From contig NZ_PTIV01000001.1 in NCBI RefSeq assembly GCF_002934325.1, forward strand, positions 124,001 through 188,000: DNA of 64,000 nucleotides. The letters run 5' to 3'. Each line of letters begins with the position of its first letter. The first letter of the stretch is position 1. The translations under genes were made by a program, and so were the position numbers. This DNA comes from Marinobacter persicus (GTDB taxonomy: Bacteria > Pseudomonadota > Gammaproteobacteria > Pseudomonadales > Oleiphilaceae). A model generated the notes under the pieces. That model saw only the letters and a list, made by a program, of their open reading frames with translations, was not told the DNA's origin and ran no database searches. Shown here one piece after another: positions 9,601 to 18,145 of the stretch.

Positions 9601-10491
9601 ATGTCGAGCAAAGCGAAACAGACCCAGAAACTGCTACTGTTCCGTCTTTTCGGGTCACGCCTGTTCGGCCTTGGCACTCTGAAGATTCGGGAAATCCTGC
9701 CCTTCCAGCGTCTTACCCATCTGCCCAAGAGCCATCACGCGGTAATTGGTACTGCCACCTTTCGCGGGGCAGCCGTGCCCGTGATCGATATGGCTGCAGC
9801 CGTGGGTTACCCACCCATGTCCAAGGAAGAGCAACAGCAGGGCTCGATTATCATCACCGACATCCAGCGTCGTGAAATCGGTTTCATGGTGCGTAGTGTG
9901 CACCGCATCATCGAAACCGACTGGAAATCGGTCATGCCGCCACCCAAGGCCCTCGGCACCAATGCCTTTGTGACCGGGCTGCTGGATCTGGACGGAGATA
10001 TCATCCAGTTGTTGGATGTGGAGCTGCTACTGTCGAAGGTGTATCCGGAATCTGTGGATGCCAGGGAAGTGCTACTCTCGCCCATGGAAATCGAAACCCT
10101 GCGCAACCTGAACATTCTTCTGGTGGACGACTCCATGGTCGCTCGCAAACAGCTTTCCGATGTACTGGACGCCAAGGACATTTCCTATCACGTTACCAGC
10201 AATGGTAACGAGGCCATGGAGACGCTTGTACGGGAAAACGATTCGGGGCAACCCATCGATATTCTGGTCAGCGACATTGAAATGCCGGGGCTGGATGGCT
10301 ACGAACTGGCGTTCAATATTCGCGATAACAAGAGCCTGAAGCAGCCCTACATCATCCTGCACACCTCCCTGAACAGCGAGATGAGCCTGAGCTATGCCAA
10401 CCAAGTGGGGGCCAACGAGGCGCTGACCAAGTTCGATGCCGACGAACTGCTGCACGCCATGCTTCGGGCTGCCGGAGAACAAGCCGGCTGA
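9601..10491 (+). CDS. cheV: Chemotaxis coupling protein CheV (CheW-receiver fusion)
   Basis: Couples chemoreceptors to the CheA kinase and tunes signalling by phosphorylation. The ATG at 9601 with AAGGA upstream gives 296 residues. A CheW-like domain spans about residues 10-160 (FRGAAVPVIDM, FVTGLLDLDGDIIQLLDVE). A receiver domain follows from 170 (NILLVDDSMVARKQL). The acidic pair is D176-D177, the phosphoacceptor D225 in VSDIEMPGLDGYEL, the switch Thr in ILHTS, and Lys in LTKFD. It is a lone gene with no other chemotaxis genes in the window. A small palindrome CTACTATAGTAG (9494-9505) lies in its promoter region. Confidence 0.95.
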   Translation: MSSKAKQTQKLLLFRLFGSRLFGLGTLKIREILPFQRLTHLPKSHHAVIGTATFRGAAVPVIDMAAAVGYPPMSKEEQQQGSIIITDIQRREIGFMVRSVHRIIETDWKSVMPPPKALGTNAFVTGLLDLDGDIIQLLDVELLLSKVYPESVDAREVLLSPMEIETLRNLNILLVDDSMVARKQLSDVLDAKDISYHVTSNGNEAMETLVRENDSGQPIDILVSDIEMPGLDGYELAFNIRDNKSLKQPYIILHTSLNSEMSLSYANQVGANEALTKFDADELLHAMLRAAGEQAG

Positions 10492-10499
10492 ACCAGTTA

Positions 10500-10537
10500 G
10501 TGTCCCGTCTGGTTAATTCATTAACCAGACGGGACAC
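10500..10537. terminator. Perfect 18-bp inverted repeat between convergent genes (probable bidirectional terminator)
   Basis: GTGTCCCGTCTGGTTAAT (10500-10517) and ATTAACCAGACGGGACAC (10520-10537) are exact inverses around a TC loop. The element lies 9 bases after the cheV stop and 13 before the end of the facing gene. There is no T tract on either side, so a classic terminator is not certain; it could also block read-through or stabilise mRNA ends. Confidence 0.7.
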
Positions 10538-10549
10538 CAGCGGCAGGCG

Positions 10550-12574
10550 TTACTCGCCTGCCGGCGGCTGAGCCTGCAAGCTGTCAGCGGGCACGCGGTT
10601 CTTACCCCAGCTGCGATGCACCATCCCAATCACCTGTTGCAATTCTTCTTCGCAAACATCGGCCGGCTCACCGCGCTCCAGTGGGTCGAAATGATAGATG
10701 TACAGGCGGGAGGTAAACTGCCCAAACGGCAGTGACGATTCCCCGAAACGCTCACCATTGCCCGAGGTACTCACCTGCACGCCATCGCCCCAGTTCTGGC
10801 CGCTGTCGTTGTTGGGGTTAAAGAAATACAACCGCATTTCCCCATCCGGATCCAGGGCGGCACGCAGGATGGTGATGGCATGCCAGCCAATAAAGCGCGC
10901 GGCGCTGTCGGTCACCGCCACGCCAGCCGGCTGGGGGTGGATCAGCGGCTGGTTGCCGTTGTAATAAGGATGGTAGGAGGCGTAAAAGTGGCGGATAAAG
11001 GTTTCAAGGTCCACCAGCTGCCCTGTTTCCACATCCACGTTGATGGCAAACCCCCGACCGGCTGCCCAGCCGTGGAACTCGGGATTCACCCAACGATGAG
11101 GGTCGCCTTCACGGCCGACACAGAGCCGCCCCATTTCCGCGTAAATCCGGTCCAGGTGCGGCACGACGACCAGTGAAACGGGATCCAGGTCGAGGGTTAC
11201 GGCTGCGGCAACACCACCGGCACTCGTGGCCGAAGACACCGGCTGGCCTTCAAAGTGCATGATGATCTCGTTGTCGCGCACCGCCCAAGCTACCATCTGC
11301 AGCAGGTAATCCGGGTCATTGTACGCCCACATGGACAAAGCCCGGGCCGATTGGCACGTCGGGTTATTACCCTGGCCAACACCCAACGGCTGGCCAAGCA
11401 TGTTCAGCACCCCCTGTAACAACCAGGCCGACGGCGCGGGCTGGTAGCCAAAGGCCAACTCCAGCCGCTCACGGGCCTGCGGGCATACCGACAGGCGAAC
11501 CTGGCGCCACAGTGCCGGGGCCACCGGTGGCTGATACAGAATACCCCGCTCCAGCAGCAGCGCCAGGCCATAAATACCCTGGCAGGTTTCCGGAAAAATA
11601 GCCTCGCGCATCAGCTGATGCACCAGGTCCTGGTAACAGAGGAAGCAATCCCGACCGGTACTGGACAGGCCCAGGGTTTCGGTTATCAGGGAATCCTGCC
11701 CTTCCAGTACGAACCGAAGAAACGTTGCGTGGTAGGGAGAGACCAGCCCGGTATCGTGCATGGAGCGGGCAAAACCGGTGGCCTCATTGTGAAGTGCCTG
11801 ACCATCCATGCTTTCCAGCCGCTGCTGATAAACCACCACGCCAGGGTCTTCACTGCAGGCCCGGGTTGGCCCGTACAGGCTGGAAATCAGGCGGTCCGCG
11901 CCAAGGCCCGCACCGCCCAGATCAGTATTCGGGTCTGCCCGGCACATGGCAATCTGGACAATCATTTTACGGACATGATCGACCTGTATCGGGCGCTGCT
12001 CCAGGATACGCCAGATTTCTTCGATCAGGCTGTCGATGACGTGCTCATAGCCAATGTGGGCAGCAACATACTGCACCAGTCCCTGGCTAATCAGCGCCAA
12101 CTTACCCTGTTCGCGCTCGGCCTCGCCGCCCAGACCAAACAGCAGCCCAAGATTGATCGCCAACACCTGGGTGAGATAGTGGTGCGCCTGTTCGGCTGAG
12201 AAAGATGGGTGAAAATAAAGCCCACGGACGATGGCCAACAGACGTAGCTCACTGAAAGCCTCGATCACCACGGTGTCGGAGTTGGGACTCTGCAGCGACG
12301 ACGTACTCAAGGCCGGCAGCAGTATTGCTGGGTCGGCCCAGTCAGTTCCCTCGAACACACCGGCGCGTTCCAGTCGCTCGGCACGCGCTTCGACGGCCTC
12401 AAATCCGCCGGGTTGTAAAAGCACCCGCCGAGCGATGCTGAACAGTTTGGGCAATTTGCCAGCCTTGGCAAACGACCGGCTTTCCTCCAGCGCCTGTATG
12501 GCGTCATCCAGCCTGTCCAACAGCTTATCCAGGTTGGCGTCCGCCACGTGGGTCGCCGCTTGCTCATCACTCAA
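10550..12574 (-). CDS. Uncharacterised 674-residue protein with a possible papain-like Cys/His/Asn triad
   Basis: I do not recognise a named family. The first 400 residues are mainly helical and rich in Leu and Ala, with no signal peptide, so it is probably cytoplasmic. The C-terminal third has a suggestive arrangement: Cys407 in QGNNPTCQSARALSMWA, His565 in FIGWHAITILRA and Asn586 in LYFFNPNNDSGQNWG. The spacing and local sequence recall papain-fold or transglutaminase-like enzymes. This is pattern reading, not a proven assignment. It lies 52 bases downstream of an ATP-grasp gene on the same strand, so the two are likely co-transcribed. Such pairs occur in peptide-modifying or peptide-ligating systems. 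Confidence 0.8.
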   Translation of the reverse strand: MSDEQAATHVADANLDKLLDRLDDAIQALEESRSFAKAGKLPKLFSIARRVLLQPGGFEAVEARAERLERAGVFEGTDWADPAILLPALSTSSLQSPNSDTVVIEAFSELRLLAIVRGLYFHPSFSAEQAHHYLTQVLAINLGLLFGLGGEAEREQGKLALISQGLVQYVAAHIGYEHVIDSLIEEIWRILEQRPIQVDHVRKMIVQIAMCRADPNTDLGGAGLGADRLISSLYGPTRACSEDPGVVVYQQRLESMDGQALHNEATGFARSMHDTGLVSPYHATFLRFVLEGQDSLITETLGLSSTGRDCFLCYQDLVHQLMREAIFPETCQGIYGLALLLERGILYQPPVAPALWRQVRLSVCPQARERLELAFGYQPAPSAWLLQGVLNMLGQPLGVGQGNNPTCQSARALSMWAYNDPDYLLQMVAWAVRDNEIIMHFEGQPVSSATSAGGVAAAVTLDLDPVSLVVVPHLDRIYAEMGRLCVGREGDPHRWVNPEFHGWAAGRGFAINVDVETGQLVDLETFIRHFYASYHPYYNGNQPLIHPQPAGVAVTDSAARFIGWHAITILRAALDPDGEMRLYFFNPNNDSGQNWGDGVQVSTSGNGERFGESSLPFGQFTSRLYIYHFDPLERGEPADVCEEELQQVIGMVHRSWGKNRVPADSLQAQPPAGE

Positions 12575-12626
12575 AGTCAGGTCTCCAGAGCCCGAACCGG
12601 GCTCTTGCCGCTAATATAGACCCCGA

Positions 12627-13859
12627 TTATACATAGAAATCGAGATCTTCCTGATGCTTGAGCAAATCACGCATGGTGTAAGGATCGTCGCCGAAGAAAT
12701 AGATCAGGCCCCAGTGGGTACCAAACGCGGTCCGTTTGGTGACCGTCTCTTCCAGCGGCGGCGTTAACTCGTGGGATTCGAAGTACTCGTGATCTTCCGT
12801 TTCCTCGGGCATTTCCAGGCGACTGACCACCCGACGACGCGGATAGACGCCGAAACAGCCGGCATACCCTTTGGCATCCACCACCTCTTTCGGGAAGAAC
12901 GCGGTGATTTCTTCTTCCGTGGTTTTCGGGTCAAAGGCCAGAATCAGGCCCTGATAGGCGTTGAAGCCATAGGCGCGTTCCAGCAGCTCGAATACCTTGA
13001 AGCCCGGCGGACGGTAGGCCACCTCACCGAAATACATGGTGCCGTCGCTGGTGACAAAGTATTCGGGATGGACAAAACCAAAATCGATATCAAAGGTTTT
13101 GATGAGCTTTTCAATCTCAGCAGTGATCTGTGCCCGATACTTTTCCAGGTCCGGCGTTGCCGGTACGAACACCGAGTAGCCCAGAGTGACGTACTCGGAG
13201 ATATTCAGGAAGCGGATCTTGCCATTGTGAATCCAGGCCTCGACAGCGAACTCCCAGCCATCCAGGTGGGACTCCATCAACGCCGGGAATTCCTCATCGG
13301 GGATGGCATCCACGTCATCCGGGGTACGGATAACCCGGTGCCCCAGGCACCCGGCCTTGTCGAACGCCTTCAGGTGAATGGGGTCGTTGGGGTCACCGTC
13401 GAGCTTAAGCAAGGTCTGGTTCACCCGCTTGAGGAAACGGATCACGTCTTCCTTGTCGTGGGCTTCCTCGAAAATACCAACCCGGATGCCGCCAAGCTGA
13501 GCCCGGCGCTTCATCAGCGCCTTGTCACGCAGCAACATGGCCTGACCCAGCAACCTCGGGTTATTCATCAACACCGAGTTAATGGCCCCCGCCCATTCCA
13601 CCGTCTCCTCAAACAGCGGAATGGCGACATCCACACCCATATCCTTCAGGGTTTGGGCAATTTCTATGGAGCGGTCGTTCAGGCGCTCGAAATTCCAGGG
13701 CACGTAGGGAATATTATGCTTTTCGCAGTATTCCTCGGCCCAGTCCGGGGCCACCACCACGTAACGGCGATCAAACTTGTCCGCCGCTTCCACGGCATTG
13801 AGACTCCAGCCAAGAAGCGCCACATAACCTTTGTTGGGGTCGTACTTTTGCTCCGTCAC
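12627..13859 (-). CDS. ATP-grasp domain protein
   Basis: Probable ATP-dependent carboxylate-amine (or thiol) ligase; substrate unknown. GTG at 13859 is the best start, with GGAG 7 bases upstream, giving 410 residues. An N-terminal Rossmann-like segment (YVALLGWSLNAVEAA) is followed by the ATP-grasp core: RDKALMKRRAQLGGIRVG (111-128), the hinge MESHLDGWEFAVEAWI with E203, and the metal site HPEYFV (264-269) and FGEVAYRPPG with E279 and R283. Shape is like biotin-carboxylase-type ATP-grasps, but there is no biotin or purine context. It is followed by the 674-residue protein. A dyad at 13872-13893 next to its ribosome site may be an operator. Confidence 0.9.
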   Translation of the reverse strand: MTEQKYDPNKGYVALLGWSLNAVEAADKFDRRYVVVAPDWAEEYCEKHNIPYVPWNFERLNDRSIEIAQTLKDMGVDVAIPLFEETVEWAGAINSVLMNNPRLLGQAMLLRDKALMKRRAQLGGIRVGIFEEAHDKEDVIRFLKRVNQTLLKLDGDPNDPIHLKAFDKAGCLGHRVIRTPDDVDAIPDEEFPALMESHLDGWEFAVEAWIHNGKIRFLNISEYVTLGYSVFVPATPDLEKYRAQITAEIEKLIKTFDIDFGFVHPEYFVTSDGTMYFGEVAYRPPGFKVFELLERAYGFNAYQGLILAFDPKTTEEEITAFFPKEVVDAKGYAGCFGVYPRRRVVSRLEMPEETEDHEYFESHELTPPLEETVTKRTAFGTHWGLIYFFGDDPYTMRDLLKHQEDLDFYV

Positions 13860-13871
13860 GATCAGTCTCCT

Positions 13872-13893
13872 TTTTTAAGAGTATTCTTAAAAA
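13872..13893. promoter_or_regulatory. Dyad upstream of the ATP-grasp operon (candidate operator)
   Basis: TTTTTAAGA-GTAT-TCTTAAAAA is a perfect 9-bp inverted repeat that touches the ribosome-binding site of the ATP-grasp gene. It could be an operator or a leader hairpin that hides the ribosome site. No regulator gene is adjacent. Confidence 0.4.
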
Positions 13894-13942
13894 GTGGACC
13901 GGATATCGGGAAATAGCAACTGCTCACTTTTCGAACATTCAT

Positions 13943-13980
13943 AAAAAAACGGGCGCTGGATTTTTTCCAGCGCCCGTTTT
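13943..13980 (-). terminator. Intrinsic terminator of mqo
   Basis: AACGGGCGCTGGA / TCCAGCGCCCGTT forms a 13-bp hairpin with a short A/T loop. On the minus strand a run of seven T follows. It sits about 50 bases after the mqo stop and separates mqo from the ATP-grasp operon. Confidence 0.92.
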
Positions 13981-14026
13981 GAGCCTTCCTGCTCGTTCCT
14001 CGGTCAACAACCGGGAACTTACAGAA

Positions 14027-15508
14027 TTACCGCAGCTTGAGAGTCGAAAGCGTTCTCTCACGTACCTTGTGCAGCAGCTCGGCATCGTCTACCAGTGACT
14101 GGCCGTAGGACGGAACCAGCTCACGCATGCGCTCCTGCCACTGCTCGGTCTTGACCTTCTCGGGGAAGCAACGCTCAAGCACGTCGATCATTGCGTTCAC
14201 GGCAGTGGAAGCACCCGGAGACGCACCCAGCAGGGCTGCCAGGGAACCATCTTTGGCTGCCACAATCTCGGTGCCGAACTCAAGCTTGCCACCGCCACCC
14301 GGGGCTTCCTTGATGATCTGCACACGCTGGCCGGCCATCTGCAGCGTCCAATCCTCTTCCTTGGCATCCGGGAAGAAGTTGCGCAGCGCGTTTACGCGGG
14401 CCTTGTGAGACTGGAACACTTCGCCGATCAGGTAGCGGGTCAGGTCCATGTTGTTCTTGCTCACCGACAGCATCGGCTTGAGGTTGTTGGCCTTCACAGA
14501 GCCGAACAGGTCAAAGATGGAACCCTGCTTCAGGAAACGAGTGGTGAAGCCTGCAAACGGGCCGAACAGCAGGGCCGGTTTGCCGTTGATGATACGGGTA
14601 TCCAGGTGTGGAACCGACATCGGGGGTGCACCAATCGGAGCCTTACCGTAAACCTTGGAGTTGTGGGCCTTCACGATCTCGGGCTTCTGGCAGACCAGCC
14701 ACTGGCCGCTCACCGGGAAGCCGCCATAGCCGCGGGCCTCATCAATGCCGGACTTCTGCAGCAGCGGAAGGGCACCACCACCGGCACCCAGGAACACGAA
14801 ATTGGCTTCCAGCTTGGTGGTTTCACCGGTCTTCTGGTTCTTCACACGCAACGCCCAGCTGCCGTTGTCCAGCTGGTCCAGGTAAGTCACCGGGGAGTTG
14901 AGCATCAGTTCGAAGTTCGGCTGGGTTTCCAGCCACTTGACCATGCTGCGAGTCAGCGAGCCAAAATCCACGTCGGCGCCGTGCTGGATGCGGGTTGCAG
15001 CCACTTTCTGGCCGTGGTCACGGTTCTGAACCACCAGCGGCATCCACTCTTCCAGCTTCTCAAAGCTTTCGGTGTATTCCATTTCCTGGAACAGGTGATG
15101 GGCTTTCAGGCGCTCCCAGCGACGCTTGAGGAACTTGACGTTGTCCTCACCCCAGACAAAACTCTGGTGCGGGGTCTGGTTAATGAAGTTGTTGGGCTCG
15201 GGCAGAATGCCCTGCTCCACCAGGTACGACCACAGCTGCAAGGAAAGCTCGAACTGGGCGTTGATGTTCAGCGCCCGCTCAATGGCCACATCGCCATCGT
15301 CGGTTTCCGGCGTGTAGTTCAGTTCGCAGTAGCCGGCATGACCGGTGCCTGCGTTGTTCCATCCATCGGTACTTTCGTGGGCAACGTGGTCCAAACGCTC
15401 CACCATTACGATGTCGAGGGACGGATCCAGCTGCCTGAGCATCATGCCGAGGGTAGCGCTCATGACGCCCCCGCCGACCAGCACTACGTCTGCCTGTCTA
15501 ACGGCCAT
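14027..15508 (-). CDS. mqo: Malate:quinone oxidoreductase
   Basis: FAD-dependent, membrane-associated enzyme that oxidises malate to oxaloacetate and passes electrons to quinone, a bypass of NAD-malate dehydrogenase in the citric acid cycle. The 493-residue protein starts MAVRQADVVLVGGGVMSATLG, the FAD-binding GxGxxS/G loop. Family stretches follow: STDGWNNAGTGHAGYCELNY, RIQHGADVDFGSLTR, KPALLFGPFAGFTTRFLK and LLGASPGASTAVNAM near the C-terminus. The length is normal. It ends in its own terminator and has a 399-base upstream gap, so it is a single-gene unit. Confidence 0.96.
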   Translation of the reverse strand: MAVRQADVVLVGGGVMSATLGMMLRQLDPSLDIVMVERLDHVAHESTDGWNNAGTGHAGYCELNYTPETDDGDVAIERALNINAQFELSLQLWSYLVEQGILPEPNNFINQTPHQSFVWGEDNVKFLKRRWERLKAHHLFQEMEYTESFEKLEEWMPLVVQNRDHGQKVAATRIQHGADVDFGSLTRSMVKWLETQPNFELMLNSPVTYLDQLDNGSWALRVKNQKTGETTKLEANFVFLGAGGGALPLLQKSGIDEARGYGGFPVSGQWLVCQKPEIVKAHNSKVYGKAPIGAPPMSVPHLDTRIINGKPALLFGPFAGFTTRFLKQGSIFDLFGSVKANNLKPMLSVSKNNMDLTRYLIGEVFQSHKARVNALRNFFPDAKEEDWTLQMAGQRVQIIKEAPGGGGKLEFGTEIVAAKDGSLAALLGASPGASTAVNAMIDVLERCFPEKVKTEQWQERMRELVPSYGQSLVDDAELLHKVRERTLSTLKLR

Positions 15509-15907
15509 TGGTTTTCACCCTAGCTAGTGTTGAGCCTGTTATTGCCACCCCACGATCAGCAAGGCGGCCTGTCGGGAACCGGCGGGGCGCGAGGTTAAAG
15601 GGCGCTGCCGAATGCTCCCGGTCTGAAAGTGGACGCAATTATCCAGATTTTGACGGGAATGTTAAATTGCGTTTGCTAACTGATGTGTTTCGGGCCAACA
15701 ATTGTGGTTTGCCGCAATTCTCCCTACTTTTGTTTACAATATCAGCGCCACTTTAGTCTGATACTCGGTAAACCTGCCCCCGGATCAGAGCTTATGTACG
15801 ATCCACAACACCCCTGGTACTGACCGCAAACGGAACATGCGGTATCTTACGGGCCGCCTGATCCCGCCGGGGCAGGCGCATTCAACGCATTGAAGGTGAG
15901 GTTTTCT
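15509..15907. other. Intergenic region with divergent promoters and a structured leader
   Basis: 399 bases without a gene between mqo and the CaCA antiporter. The left part must hold the mqo promoter, but I see no clear element. TACAAT at 15735-15740 may be the -10 box for the antiporter. From 15773 to 15876 there is a long stem-loop, listed separately. Inside it is a nine-codon open frame (MYDPQHPWY, 15794-15823) without a good ribosome site; I do not call it a gene. Confidence 0.5.
15773..15876 (+). promoter_or_regulatory. Long stem-loop in the 5' leader of the CaCA antiporter
   Basis: CCTGCCCC (15773-15780) pairs with GGGGCAGG (15869-15876) and GGATCAG (15782-15788) pairs with CTGATCC (15858-15864), giving a 15-bp interrupted stem that closes a 69-base loop. 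It ends 15 bases before the GAAGGTGAGG ribosome site of the antiporter. A ligand- or ion-sensing leader is possible, but I could not match it to a known riboswitch. Confidence 0.45.
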
Positions 15908-16894
15908 ATGTTGATGGCGATCGGAGCCATAATCGTCGGTCTAATTCTGCTGGTATGGAGCGCGGACCGCTTTGTCGAGGGCGCCGCCGCCACCGCCAAG
16001 CACCTGGGCATGCCCACCCTGCTGATTGGCATGGTGATCATTGGTTTTGGCACCTCGGCCCCGGAACTGGCTGTCTCCGCCATGGCCGCCGCCGATGGCA
16101 ACCCGGGCCTGGCCCTGGGCAACGGCTACGGCTCGAACATCACCAATATCGCGTTGATTGTTGGCCTGACGGCCATTATCGCCCCGATTGCCGTGCACTC
16201 TCAGGTCATCCGGAAAGAACTGCCCCTGCTCATTGTTCTGACCGCGATTGCCGGGGCACAACTGCTTGACGGAGAACTCAGCCGCCTGGATGGCTGGATA
16301 CTGCTGGCGGTATTTGCCGCGGTGATGGGCTGGTCTATCTACATGGGCATCAAGGGCAAGGGCGACCCGCTCGGGGGGGAAACCGAAGCTGAGATCATTG
16401 CCCACCCCATGCCGCTGAAAACAGCCATCATGTGGCTGGTGATTGGCCTGGTGCTCCTGATTGTCAGCTCCAGGCTGCTGGTCTGGGGCGCCGTCACTAT
16501 CGCTCAAAGCCTGGGGGTCAGCGATCTGGTGATCGGCCTGACCATCGTTGCCATAGGCACTTCCCTGCCCGAGCTTGCCTCCGCCATTGCTGCGGTGAAG
16601 AAAAACGAGCACGACCTGATTCTTGGCAACATCCTCGGTTCGGGCATTTTCAACACCCTGGCGGTGGTTGGCCTGGCCGCCGCCATTGAACCACTGAAGG
16701 TTGACCCTGAAGTCCTTTACCGGGACTGGACGCTGATGCTGGCGCTGACCGTTGGCCTGCTGCTCATGGGCTATGGGCTGACCGGCGGCCGCCGGACCAT
16801 CACCCGGCTCGACGGCGGCGGCCTGTTAGCAGTATACGTCGCCTACACCGGCTACCTGTTCTACACCGTGGTCGCGGCCTCCACCGGCGCCTGA
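15908..16894 (+). CDS. Calcium/sodium antiporter (CaCA family, YrbG-like)
   Basis: Inner-membrane cation exchanger. ATG at 15908, with GAGG 7 bases upstream, gives 328 residues; the TTG frame start at 15890 is inside the ribosome site. The two inverted alpha repeats are complete: alpha-1 IIGFGTSAPELAVSAM with LGNGYGSNITNIAL, and alpha-2 AIGTSLPELASAIAAV with LGNILGSGIFNTLA. Ten or so hydrophobic segments are visible. The acidic residue of each GTSxPEL motif is the ion site in this family. Whether calcium is the true substrate is inferred. It has a structured leader and no operon partner. Confidence 0.92.
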   Translation: MLMAIGAIIVGLILLVWSADRFVEGAAATAKHLGMPTLLIGMVIIGFGTSAPELAVSAMAAADGNPGLALGNGYGSNITNIALIVGLTAIIAPIAVHSQVIRKELPLLIVLTAIAGAQLLDGELSRLDGWILLAVFAAVMGWSIYMGIKGKGDPLGGETEAEIIAHPMPLKTAIMWLVIGLVLLIVSSRLLVWGAVTIAQSLGVSDLVIGLTIVAIGTSLPELASAIAAVKKNEHDLILGNILGSGIFNTLAVVGLAAAIEPLKVDPEVLYRDWTLMLALTVGLLLMGYGLTGGRRTITRLDGGGLLAVYVAYTGYLFYTVVAASTGA

Positions 16895-16941
16895 GGGATT
16901 CCCTGGGAGGCTTATGGGGCCTCCTTCAGGCGTTTCGGTGA

Positions 16942-17373
16942 CTACTGCGGCTCCCTGGGATGGAACACCATTGCCACGGAATTCAGGCAATAGCGCTGGC
17001 CGGTAGGCGGAGGCCCATCCGGAAAAACATGCCCCAGGTGACTGTCACAACGGGGGCAACGAATCTCCGTCCGAGCCATGCCCAGGCTGCTGTCTTCCAG
17101 GTACCGGATATGGTCCGGATCAAATGGCTGAAAGAAGCTGGGCCAACCCGTGCCGGAATCGAACTTGGCATTGGAACTGAACAACGGCAGGTCGCACAGC
17201 CGGCAGTGATAATCTCCGGTCTGCTTGTTGTCCAGAAGCGTGCCGCAGAAAGGATGCTCAGTGCCATGGTCCAGCAGGATCCGTCGCTCTTCCGGCGTCA
17301 GGTCGGCCGCCTTTTCGGCAACCTCAGCCTCACTGAGTGGTGTCAGGTCGTAACCGGCAGCGGATAATGTCAT
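16942..17373 (-). CDS. msrB: Peptide-methionine (R)-S-oxide reductase MsrB
   Basis: Repairs the R form of methionine sulfoxide in proteins. The 143-residue protein has two zinc CxxC pairs (C57/C60 in CRLC, C106/C109 in CPRC), the SGTGWPSF motif, [16 protein letters not shown] and catalytic C129 followed by LNSVAMVF. It starts 10 bases after the msrA stop, with GAGGAGG as a strong ribosome site, so msrA-msrB is an operon. Confidence 0.96.
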   Translation of the reverse strand: MTLSAAGYDLTPLSEAEVAEKAADLTPEERRILLDHGTEHPFCGTLLDNKQTGDYHCRLCDLPLFSSNAKFDSGTGWPSFFQPFDPDHIRYLEDSSLGMARTEIRCPRCDSHLGHVFPDGPPPTGQRYCLNSVAMVFHPREPQ

Positions 17374-17383
17374 TGGAACCTCC

Positions 17384-18037
17384 TCACGACACGTCGGGAT
17401 CGTTCTGGCTGAATTCAGGCTTCAACTGCTCCGGCCAGGTACTGGCCAGCTTCTCCATTTTCGGCGCGGCCACTGCCATGACATAGGGCTGCCACGGGTT
17501 GCGGGCGGCGAAGTTCTGATGGTGCTCTTCGGCCGGATAAAAGGCCGTCAGTGGCTCCAGGGTAGTCACTATCGGGTCCGAAAAAACCCCGGCTTCATTC
17601 AACTGCGCGATATAGGCCGCCACCACGTCTTTCTGCTCCGGCGTTTCGTAGAACACCGCCGAGCGGTACTGTGTTCCCACATCATTACCCTGCCGGTTGA
17701 GCTGCGTCGGGTCATGGGCCACGGAAAAAAATACCCGCAGCAATTCACCAAAGCTGACTTTCGAGGGCTCGTAGCGTACCTCCACCGCCTCGGCGTGCCC
17801 GGTGGTACCGGTGCAAACGGCTTCGTAATTGGCCGTCTCCGCAGCCCCTCCGGCATAACCGGAAACCACCTGGGTTACGCCGTCAACAGCCAGGAAAACC
17901 GCCTCCACGCACCAGAAACAGCCGCCAGCCAGCACCAACCGCGCCTCAGCGCCAGTATTGCCGGAGGGCTCTCGTTCGGGTACGGGAAAACGGCTGCGTG
18001 GAACGTTCAAACCCGGAATATTGCAGGCATCAGTCAT
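17384..18037 (-). CDS. msrA: Peptide-methionine (S)-S-oxide reductase MsrA
   Basis: Repairs the S form of methionine sulfoxide. ATG at 18037 with GGAGGG upstream gives 217 residues; the open frame continues to 18475 but overlaps the phosphoesterase gene on the other strand. The active site is [13 protein letters not shown] with catalytic C40. Other family stretches are [36 protein letters not shown] and [11 protein letters not shown]. The N-terminal about 30 residues extend beyond the minimal enzyme, as in E. coli MsrA. First gene of the msrAB operon. Confidence 0.96.
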   Translation of the reverse strand: MTDACNIPGLNVPRSRFPVPEREPSGNTGAEARLVLAGGCFWCVEAVFLAVDGVTQVVSGYAGGAAETANYEAVCTGTTGHAEAVEVRYEPSKVSFGELLRVFFSVAHDPTQLNRQGNDVGTQYRSAVFYETPEQKDVVAAYIAQLNEAGVFSDPIVTTLEPLTAFYPAEEHHQNFAARNPWQPYVMAVAAPKMEKLASTWPEQLKPEFSQNDPDVS

Positions 18038-18145
18038 AGAGCCCTCCATCGTCGGTTGAGCCAGCGTTGGCATGTGTGGAATGAGGATACCATACTGACA
18101 ACCGAGGCCGCTTAACGGTTCCCGCTCGGCATCAGGGGTTAGACC

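Noticed and set aside
15794..15823. Nine-codon frame MYDPQHPWY as a leader peptide
   Set aside because: No good ribosome site and it lies within the stem-loop; reported only as part of the leader.
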